DNA of 64,000 nucleotides. Origin: Streptomyces albiflavescens (lineage in GTDB: Bacteria; Actinomycetota; Actinomycetes; Streptomycetales; Streptomycetaceae). The translations under genes were made by a program, and so were the position numbers. The stretch spans positions 1-64,000 of the forward strand of contig NZ_BMMM01000005.1 in the NCBI RefSeq assembly GCF_014645835.1. The letters are read 5' to 3'. The notes under the pieces were generated by a model. That model saw only the letters and a program-made list of their open reading frames with translations. It was not told the origin of the DNA and ran no database searches. Numbering within the stretch: the first letter of the stretch is position 1; each line of letters starts with the position of its first letter. This document shows, piece by piece, positions 35,119-41,779 of this stretch.

Positions 35119-35212
35119 GCAGGATCTGCCCGTGGCAGCTCCGATGCGGCGCCGACCCCCGTCACGCGACAGTGCGGTGACGCGCCATCACGTCCGACAT
35201 CGGGAGAGCGCC

Positions 35213-35902
35213 ATGACCGCCCACACGACCACCGCAGAACGCCCCGCGTACATCCTGCCCTCGCCCCGACTGCGGCCCTTCGCCACGCTCGCCCTGGTCG
35301 CGGTCGTCGTCGGACAGGTGATGAACTTCCTGCTCACCTGGCTGGCGCCGGGCGGCGACCCCAGTGACGGCAACTCGTACGACAAGGTCGCCGACAACCG
35401 GGGAGCCTTCTGGACGCTCTACGCCTATGGAGGTGTGGGCATCGCCGTGTTCACCGTCGGCCTCGCGGTCGCCGTCTGCATCCTGGTGCGCGAACGCGGT
35501 GTCCTACTCGCCCGGATCGGCTCCGTGGTCGCGGTGCTCTCGGGGGTGTTCCTGGCCGCGGGGCTCGCCTCGATCGCCGCCGTCTACTCGTACGCGACCG
35601 ACACCGCCGCCCTGAACGAGTCGGCCGGACGCGCCTTCGTGCGGTACGTCAATGCCCACGACGGCCAAGTCATGGCCCTGGTGGCCCCTGGCGCACTGGC
35701 CACCCTTGTGGCGACGCTGCTCATCACCGTGGCCCTGCTGCGTTCGCGCGTGCTCCCGTGGTGGATCTCGGTGCTGTTCCTCGTCGGCGGTCCGCTGGGC
35801 TTCGTCTTCTCGTCGGGGACGTCGGGAGCGGTGGCGGCGCTGCCGGGCGCGGTGTCGGCGATCCTGATCGCCGCACACGCGTGGCGGCGCACTGCCGCCT
35901 GA
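35213..35902 (+). CDS. Multi-pass membrane protein, DUF4386-like
   Basis: 229 residues with about six hydrophobic helices; FATLALVAVVVGQVMNFLLT is the first and GGVGIAVFTVGLAVAVCILV the second. GGGAGAGC precedes ATG 35213. No catalytic motif is visible. It is divergent from the histidine kinase and could be its target or accessory, which is only positional inference. Confidence 0.7.
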   Translation: MTAHTTTAERPAYILPSPRLRPFATLALVAVVVGQVMNFLLTWLAPGGDPSDGNSYDKVADNRGAFWTLYAYGGVGIAVFTVGLAVAVCILVRERGVLLARIGSVVAVLSGVFLAAGLASIAAVYSYATDTAALNESAGRAFVRYVNAHDGQVMALVAPGALATLVATLLITVALLRSRVLPWWISVLFLVGGPLGFVFSSGTSGAVAALPGAVSAILIAAHAWRRTAA

Positions 35903-35915
35903 CCAGGGGGAGGGG

Positions 35916-35944
35916 CCCGCACCGGCTCGGGGGGCCGGTGCGGG
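35916..35944. terminator. Bidirectional terminator hairpin
   Basis: CCCGCACCGGC and GCCGGTGCGGG form a perfect 11-bp stem with a 7-base loop, 14 bases after the membrane-protein stop and 38 bases from the convergent reductase stop. Confidence 0.75.
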
Positions 35945-35981
35945 TCACCGCCGTGCGTGCGTGCCCGTCAGTCGGCCGGTG

Positions 35982-36425
35982 TCAGCCGGTCGACTCCAGT
36001 ACGAAGACGGGGATCTCCCGGTCGGTCTTCTTCTGGTAATCGGCGTACGGGGGATACGCGGCGACCGCGCGCTCCCACCACAGGGCCTTCTCCTCGCCGG
36101 TGATCTCACGAGCCGTCAGCTCATGGTGCGTGGGGCCGTCCTGGAGCTCCACGCGCGGGTCGGACTTGACGTTGAAGTACCAGACCGGGTGCTTGGGGGC
36201 TCCGCCCAGGGAGGCGACCACCGCGTACTGGCCCTCGTGCTCGACGCGCATCAGCGGGGTCTTGCGGATCTTGCCGCTCCTGGCACCGCGGGTCGTGAGA
36301 ATGATGACGGGCAGGCCCGTGTCCATCAGGGTCGTCCCCTTGGTGCCGCCGGAGCTCTCGTACAGCTCCACCTGTTCCCGCACCCACTGCGTCGGGCTGG
36401 GTTCGTACTCGCCCTCAAGAGGCAT
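35982..36425 (-). CDS. F420-dependent nitroreductase-type (Ddn-like) protein
   Basis: 147 residues of the deazaflavin-dependent oxidoreductase family: LYESSGGTKGTTL, LPVIILTTRGARSGKIRKTP, APKHPVWYFNVKSDPRVELQ and ERAVAAYPPYADYQKKT, the last being the family end motif. Members bind F420H2 and reduce quinones or nitro compounds. ATG 36425 is preceded by GGAAG at short spacing. Confidence 0.92.
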   Translation of the reverse strand: MPLEGEYEPSPTQWVREQVELYESSGGTKGTTLMDTGLPVIILTTRGARSGKIRKTPLMRVEHEGQYAVVASLGGAPKHPVWYFNVKSDPRVELQDGPTHHELTAREITGEEKALWWERAVAAYPPYADYQKKTDREIPVFVLESTG

Positions 36426-36588
36426 GACTTCCGTCCCATCGTCGCGTCGTAATGGCCGTGTCTCGGCACGATTCAACACCAGTGCGGACCCGAATCATCC
36501 GCACCACCGCCTCTCGTGTGCTCGCGTCCGGAGGGCGCGTGCGGCACGCCCACCGGCGTCGACACAGGCGCCACCGACAGATGCTCCG

Positions 36589-37221
36589 TCATTGCGGGCC
36601 GACCAGCATCCGTACGGCCAGCACCGTGATCACGACGCTCGACACGAGCGCCGTCACCAGCTGTCCCCGGCGCCCCGTCAGGGCACGACCGAGCAGGGCG
36701 CCGCCCCCGGCGAGCAGGGTTTGCCAGCTCGCGGACGCGACGAACGCGGCCAGGACGAACACCCCCTGCTCCAAGGGGCGCACCGCCTCGGCGGTACGGC
36801 TGCCGAGCACCAGCGCGGCGAAGTAGATCACCGTGGTGGGGTTGAGCAGGGTGATCCCCAGCAGGGTCAGATACGCGCGCGACGGGCGCAACGGATCCGG
36901 TCCGGAGCGGGCGGAGAGACGCCGCTCGCGGTACTGGCGGAACGCGGAGACCGCGCCCCGTGTCGCCAGCGCGGCCAGCACCAGCCCCGAGGCCCAGCGC
37001 AGCGGGAGCAGGACTGGCTGCAGAGCGGCCGCGAGCGCGGCACCGCCCAGTGTGGCGACCAGGGCGTACAGCCCGTCGGCGGTCGCGACGCCCAGCGCGG
37101 CGGACACGCCGATCCGCAGGGATGTACGAGCGGTGAGGGAGACGAGGTAGGTCGCGACCGCTCCGACGGGCATGGCGATGCCAAAGCCCGCGAGAAGCCC
37201 CGCGACGAGCGCGGCGGTCAC
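36589..37221 (-). CDS. LysE-family exporter
   Basis: 210 residues with six helices; FGIAMPVGAVATYLVSL is the conserved LysE N-terminal motif and GITLLNPTTVIYFAAL the second-half signature. GTG 37221 matches the family start even though no RBS is evident; the frame stays open to 37344. Members export amino acids or related small metabolites. Divergent from the P450 gene across ~350 bp. Confidence 0.88.
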   Translation of the reverse strand: MTAALVAGLLAGFGIAMPVGAVATYLVSLTARTSLRIGVSAALGVATADGLYALVATLGGAALAAALQPVLLPLRWASGLVLAALATRGAVSAFRQYRERRLSARSGPDPLRPSRAYLTLLGITLLNPTTVIYFAALVLGSRTAEAVRPLEQGVFVLAAFVASASWQTLLAGGGALLGRALTGRRGQLVTALVSSVVITVLAVRMLVGPQ

Positions 37222-37578
37222 GACCGGGGAAGCGTAGGCCTCCGCGGTCGGCCGGGCTGCTGCTGGACCCGCACCGGACGAGCGGCGGCGGAAGTCAGCG
37301 GCAGGAAGGCATCGATCGTGGACATGGTCAGATCCTGGTGCCACGGGATTTGCCCACGCAAGCGAATTACCGGGGAGTTACCCTTGAGGAAATCAAGCCA
37401 TGCGTGCGCCACCAGGGCGACGACACGCATGGGAAACCCGAGGAACTCGGCGGCGGTCCCCCCACGCTTCGGCCAGATCGCGCGTCCGGCGCATCTGGCC
37501 GACATTTATGTGGCCGCGTAGGTGCCTGGGGCATCTAATGAAGATCGGCAAGAGGGAACCAGCGCTTGCGAGGTCACC
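37222..37578. other. Intergenic region, LysE exporter and P450
   Basis: About 350 bases between divergent genes. The first 120 bases can be read as an N-terminal extension of the LysE gene. The rest is AT-richer around 37365-37400 and 37520-37560, where promoters may lie, but I see no clear dyad, -35/-10 pair or RNA gene. Confidence 0.4.
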
Positions 37579-38796
37579 ATGACAGAGCCCCTCACGACTG
37601 AACCCCCCACCACGGAACCGATTGCCTTCCCCCAGGACCGTACGTGTCCCTACCACCCGCCCACCGCGTATGACCCCCTGCGCGAGGCGCGCCCGCTCTC
37701 GCGGATCTCCCTGTTCGACGGGCGCGCCGTGTGGGTGGTCACCGGTCACGCCACCGCCCGCGAACTCCTCGCCGACCCGCGACTCTCGTCGGACCGCACC
37801 CTGCCCGCCTTCCCGGCGCCCACGGAGCGGTTCGCGGCGGTCCGCAACCGCCGCGTTGCGCTGCTGGGACTCGACGACCCCGAGCACCACACCCAACGCC
37901 GGATGCTGGTCCCGAGCTTCACCGTCAAGCGAGTCGCCACCCTGCGCCCGCGCATCCAGGAGACCGTCGACCGGCTCCTCGACCGGATGGCGGAGCACGG
38001 CCCGCCGGCAGACCTGGTGGACGCCTTCGCGCTGCCCGTGCCCTCCATGGTGATCTGCGCCCTGCTCGGTGTCCCGTACGCCGACCACGACTTCTTCGAG
38101 GAGAAGTCCCGCAAACTGCTGCGCGGCCCCACAGCGGCCGACATCGAGAACGCGCGCGACGAGCTGGACGCGTACTTCGACGCGTTGATCGAACGCAGGC
38201 AGCGCGAGCCGGGCAACGGGCTCCTCGACGAGCTCATCCACGATCAGCTGCGCGAGGGCACGGTGGATCGGGAGGAACTGATCTCGCTGGCCACGATCCT
38301 GCTCGTCGCCGGGCACGAGACGACGGCGAACATGATCTCGCTCGGCACGTTCACCCTGCTGAGGCACCCGGAACAGCTGGCCGAGCTACGTGCCGAGCCG
38401 ACGCTGATGCCCGCCGCCGTCGAGGAGCTGCTGCGCTTCCTCTCCATCGCGGACGGGCTGCTGCGGGTCGCCACCGAGGACATCGAGGTGGCCGGGAAGA
38501 CGATCCACGCCGACGAGGGAGTGATCTTCTCGACCTCCGTCATCAACCGCGACGGGCACACCTTCCCCGAACCGGACGCCCTGGACTGGCACCGCTCGGC
38601 CCGCCAGCACATCGCGTTCGGCTTCGGCATCCACCAGTGCCTCGGGCAGAACCTCGCCCGGGCCGAGATGGAGATCGCGCTGCTGTCGCTCTTCGACCGG
38701 TTCCCCGGGCTGCGTCTCGCCGCACCGGTCGACGACATCCCCTTCAAACCCGGAGACACGATCCAGGGAATGCTGGAACTTCCTGTGACCTGGTAA
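37579..38796 (+). CDS. Cytochrome P450, CYP105-like
   Basis: 405-residue soluble P450. I-helix LLVAGHETTAN (AGHETT 244-249), K-helix EELLR (ExxR 283-286), heme loop FGFGIHQCLGQNLAR with Cys354. RTCPYHPPTAYDPL at the N-terminus is typical of CYP105. ATG 37579 with GCGAGG upstream. The ferredoxin 12 bases downstream is the likely electron donor. CYP105 enzymes oxidise antibiotics, terpenes and xenobiotics; the substrate here is not evident. Confidence 0.94.
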   Translation: MTEPLTTEPPTTEPIAFPQDRTCPYHPPTAYDPLREARPLSRISLFDGRAVWVVTGHATARELLADPRLSSDRTLPAFPAPTERFAAVRNRRVALLGLDDPEHHTQRRMLVPSFTVKRVATLRPRIQETVDRLLDRMAEHGPPADLVDAFALPVPSMVICALLGVPYADHDFFEEKSRKLLRGPTAADIENARDELDAYFDALIERRQREPGNGLLDELIHDQLREGTVDREELISLATILLVAGHETTANMISLGTFTLLRHPEQLAELRAEPTLMPAAVEELLRFLSIADGLLRVATEDIEVAGKTIHADEGVIFSTSVINRDGHTFPEPDALDWHRSARQHIAFGFGIHQCLGQNLARAEMEIALLSLFDRFPGLRLAAPVDDIPFKPGDTIQGMLELPVTW

Positions 38797-38808
38797 GAGG
38801 CTGCTGAC

Positions 38809-39009
38809 ATGAGCATCCACATCTCCATCGACAAGGACGTCTGCATCGGCGCGGGCCAGTGCGCCCTTACCGCTCCGGGCGTCTTCACCCAGGACGACGA
38901 CGGATTCAGCGAGCTGCTGCCGGGCCGCGAGGACGGCGGCGGCGACCCGATGGTGCGGGAGGCGGCCCGGGCCTGCCCGGTCGGCGCCATCACCGTTTCC
39001 GAGGCCTGA
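38809..39009 (+). CDS. 3Fe-4S ferredoxin
   Basis: 66 residues. Cys12 and Cys18 (CIGAGQC) and Cys56 (ACPVGAI) supply three ligands; the fourth is absent, so a 3Fe-4S cluster is expected, as in the ferredoxins paired with CYP105 enzymes. It passes electrons to the P450 upstream. Its stop lies at the left end of an 18-bp tandem repeat that reproduces the stop codon several times. Confidence 0.95.
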   Translation: MSIHISIDKDVCIGAGQCALTAPGVFTQDDDGFSELLPGREDGGGDPMVREAARACPVGAITVSEA

Positions 39010-39081
39010 AGGTCGAGCGGGGCCTGAAGGCCGAGCGGGGCCTGACAACGGTGCGGGGCCTGACAGCCCAGCGGGGTCTGA
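39010..39081 (+). repeat. 18-bp tandem repeat repeating the ferredoxin stop
   Basis: Four units start at 39010, 39028, 39046 and 39064; the form is AGGTCGAGCGGGGCCTGA, and each ends in TGA in frame with the ferredoxin stop. The last nine ferredoxin bases (GAGGCCTGA) look like a partial first unit, and a degenerate fifth unit follows to about 39107. Confidence 0.85.
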
Positions 39082-39128
39082 AAACCGTGTGGGGCCGGGC
39101 GGCCTGAAGGTCCCGCGAGGCCTCAAGG

Positions 39129-39293
39129 TCACTTGTCCAGGACAGCGAGGTCGAGCCGGCGCAGGCGCACGGGGTCGGCGATCACTTCGTACGCCGTGAT
39201 CCGCTCGCCCCCGACCGTGGAGCGCCGGATCCTCGGCCCGCGCCCGGAGTCGGAGTGCGGAGACACGTTCCCGGTGCGGTAGAAGCCCCGCAC
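39129..39293 (-). pseudogene. Truncated C-terminal fragment, possibly ECF sigma tail
   Basis: A 54-codon minus-strand frame from GTG 39293, directly after an in-frame stop, reads GGERITAYEVIADPVRLRRL and ends DLAVLDK. The pattern ITAYEVIADPxRLxxLxL resembles the C-terminus of SnoaL-tailed sigma factors. There is no ribosome site and no N-terminal domain. Probably a gene stump; identity uncertain. Confidence 0.4.
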
Positions 39294-39329
39294 TCAGCAC
39301 AAGTCCCGTGTGTTCATTAGGGTTCCCGG

Positions 39330-39869
39330 GTGAGTGAACACGCCGAAAAGCCCTTCCTCTACGTCGTCGTCTGCGCGGCGGGCATCGCCGAGGACATCAG
39401 CAAACTGATCACCGCGGCCCAGGAGCGGGACTGGGAGGTCGGCGTCATCGCCACCCCCCAGGGCCTCGGCTTCATCGACGCGACGGCCGTCGAGGCGCAG
39501 ACCGGCCACCCGATCCGGTCCGCCTGGCGGTCCCCCGGCGACCCGCGCCCCTTCCCGGCCCCGGACGCGGTGGCCGTCGCACCGGCCACCTTCAACACCG
39601 TCAACAAGTGGGCGGCCGGCATATCCGACACCCTGGCCCTGGGAACCCTGTGCGAGGCCCACGGGCTGGGCGTCCCGATCGCCGTACTGCCGTGCGTGAA
39701 CGAGGCATTGGCGGCCCACCCCGCCTATCGCGCGAGTGTCGAGCGGCTGCGCGGGATGGGCGTCCGGTTCGGTGATCCGTACTCCGGGGAGCCGCAACAG
39801 GACGGCGGCCGCTCGGCGTTCCACTGGGAGCGGGTGCTGGACCTGCTCAAGGCCGACGGTAGATCGTGA
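39330..39869 (+). CDS. Flavoprotein, HFCD superfamily
   Basis: 179 residues of the phosphopantothenoylcysteine-decarboxylase-like flavoprotein fold: LYVVVCAAGIAEDISKL at the N-terminus, DAVAVAPATFNTVNKWAAGI (the PxxNxxxxWxxGI-like FMN loop) near 92, and IAVLPCVNEALAAHPA. GTG 39330 lies about 10 bases after a TCATTAG element, so a leaderless mRNA is possible. Its last 23 bases overlap the convergent glycosyltransferase. Role unknown; stand-alone copies are common in Streptomyces. Confidence 0.85.
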   Translation: MSEHAEKPFLYVVVCAAGIAEDISKLITAAQERDWEVGVIATPQGLGFIDATAVEAQTGHPIRSAWRSPGDPRPFPAPDAVAVAPATFNTVNKWAAGISDTLALGTLCEAHGLGVPIAVLPCVNEALAAHPAYRASVERLRGMGVRFGDPYSGEPQQDGGRSAFHWERVLDLLKADGRS

Positions 39870-41529
39870 TCGAGTGGCCGACCTCGTCGATGGGCGTGCT
39901 GGTGGCGAGCAGCGCCGCCAACCGGTCGTCGGCCTTGGCGACCGAGGTGTCGGACACGACGAGCAACCCGTGCACCTCGCTCGCCGGCTCCTTGCGCGGA
40001 TCGGCCGCGTCGACGCCGTAGTACGACGGAACACCGGCGCCCTTGTAGACGAGCCAGACCTTCTCGTGCGGGTACCGCCGGTCGAGCCGGTCGGCGAGGC
40101 GGCCCAGGTCCTGTCCCCAGTCGACGTTCGAGTCGTGCAGACGCAGATGGGTCCGCGCAGGGCCGCCGAACGCCTCGTTGGAGTACGGCAGGTAGAACGG
40201 GTAGGTGAGCAGCGAACTCACGGCGACGAACAGGACCAGGGCCGCCATGACGACGTGCGCCCACCGCCGTCGGAAGGCGATGACACCGGCCGCCGCGACC
40301 GCGAGGAACACCGGTACGAACAGGGCGTAGCGCACGCCGAGGTCACGGGAGCCGTGCATCGCCGCGGCCAACAGCACGGCAGGGGGGATCAGAACGTACG
40401 GGGCCGCCGCCCGCAACCGAGGGACGGCCACCATCGCGACGGCACCGGCGAGCCACAACGCCAGCATGCCCAGCGGCGTCTTCACCACCAGTGCGGCCGG
40501 CAGGTAGTACCAGAGCGAACCGCGGTAGAGCCGACCGAAGAGAAAGCCTTCCCACGTCGCGTTCTCGAAGCCGAACTGGACGCGCATCCCGTCCCGGTAC
40601 GGCTGCGGGAAGGGCAGCCAGTCGATGAGCAGCCCGCGCAGCCCGTGGACGGCCGGGAGATGCGCGGGCGCCGTCCAGCGCAGCCGCGGGTCGACGGCAA
40701 GGTACGTCGCCCACACGACGGCGACGGCCACCAACGCCACACCGGCAGCGGCCGCCGCGCCGAGCCGAATCTTCCTGACCAGGCTGAGGTCGCGCCCGTG
40801 CCACACGGACACCACCGCCAGGAGCAGCAGCACCGGAACGGCCGGCAGCGTGCTCATCTTCGTGGCCACCGCCCCGCCCAGCGCCGCGCCGGCCAGCGGC
40901 AGATGCAGGAGCGGACGCCGCCGCGCCCGCCACAGCAACCACACCGACGTCAAGAGGAAGCCGGACGCCGGTACATCGAGTGTGGCCAGCGAGCCGTGCG
41001 CGATGACGTCGGGCGAGAACGCGTACAGGGCGAGCGCCACCACCCCACCCGCGGAGCCCACGAGTTCACGCGCGAAGGCGAGCACGACCAGGCCGAACAG
41101 CAGCGTCAGCACGATCACCGGCAGCCGCGCCCACAGCATCACCCGCCCCGGATCGTTGCCCGACTCGTACAGCAGCCGCCGCCCGAGCGCCGTCTGATCA
41201 CCCGTGAAGCCGGCGTCCAGATGCGGGTGGGCGAACACCAGCCCGCTCCCGATGATCAGCTTGCCCAGCGGTGGATGCTCGGGGTTGTAGCGCAGACTGT
41301 GCTCCTGCACGTACACCACCGCCGTGCCCACGTACACGGGTTCGTCGATCGTCGGCGTCTGCTCGACGGCCGTCGTGACCATCGCGACCGCCATCGCGGC
41401 CAGCAGCGCGACCACGGCCACCACGAACACCCACCGCCGGTGCCGCCGAAGCCACTCGAATCGCCTCGACGGCTCCCCGCTGCTCACCGGCACGCGGTCC
41501 CCGTGCCTGCTGGCCATGAATGTCGGCAT
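39847..41529 (-). CDS. PMT-type (GT39-like) membrane glycosyltransferase
   Basis: About 560 residues with roughly ten helices. The first loop has TPTIDEPVYVG (the Asp-Glu metal motif of GT-C enzymes) and EHPPLGKLIIG, both typical of dolichyl-phosphate-mannose-type transferases; a C-terminal soluble domain carries NVDWGQDLGRLADRL. Start at ATG 41529 or 41517 is uncertain, since neither RBS is ideal; a GTG at 41547 is also in frame. It likely transfers a sugar from a polyprenyl phosphate at the outer membrane face. Confidence 0.85.
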   Translation of the reverse strand: MPTFMASRHGDRVPVSSGEPSRRFEWLRRHRRWVFVVAVVALLAAMAVAMVTTAVEQTPTIDEPVYVGTAVVYVQEHSLRYNPEHPPLGKLIIGSGLVFAHPHLDAGFTGDQTALGRRLLYESGNDPGRVMLWARLPVIVLTLLFGLVVLAFARELVGSAGGVVALALYAFSPDVIAHGSLATLDVPASGFLLTSVWLLWRARRRPLLHLPLAGAALGGAVATKMSTLPAVPVLLLLAVVSVWHGRDLSLVRKIRLGAAAAAGVALVAVAVVWATYLAVDPRLRWTAPAHLPAVHGLRGLLIDWLPFPQPYRDGMRVQFGFENATWEGFLFGRLYRGSLWYYLPAALVVKTPLGMLALWLAGAVAMVAVPRLRAAAPYVLIPPAVLLAAAMHGSRDLGVRYALFVPVFLAVAAAGVIAFRRRWAHVVMAALVLFVAVSSLLTYPFYLPYSNEAFGGPARTHLRLHDSNVDWGQDLGRLADRLDRRYPHEKVWLVYKGAGVPSYYGVDAADPRKEPASEVHGLLVVSDTSVAKADDRLAALLATSTPIDEVGHSITIYRRP

Positions 41530-41741
41530 GCCCTTTGTTACGTCCACTCCGTACGAGCCTGCTCATCCGGTGGCACCCGGTTTCGGGTGCGCGTTCATCC
41601 GCCGGGTCGGTGTTCCGCCTGCGGCACCGCGAGCCGTGAGAATCCACCTCGTCGACCAGGGGGAGAAGCCAAGAGTACGCACTGTCACAGGGGCGCGGTC
41701 GGCGGCGGCGCGGCCGACGCGGCGTGCGAGAGCCTGTCCTC

Positions 41742-41779
41742 GATCACGGGTGAAGGCCCCGATCACGGGTGAAAGCCCC
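41742..41779. repeat. 19-bp tandem duplication over a stop codon
   Basis: GATCACGGGTGAAGGCCCC at 41742-41760 is repeated at 41761-41779 with one change. The second copy contains the stop and last codons of the AfsR-like gene, so the duplication adds a spare copy of the gene end just downstream of the real stop. Confidence 0.8.
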
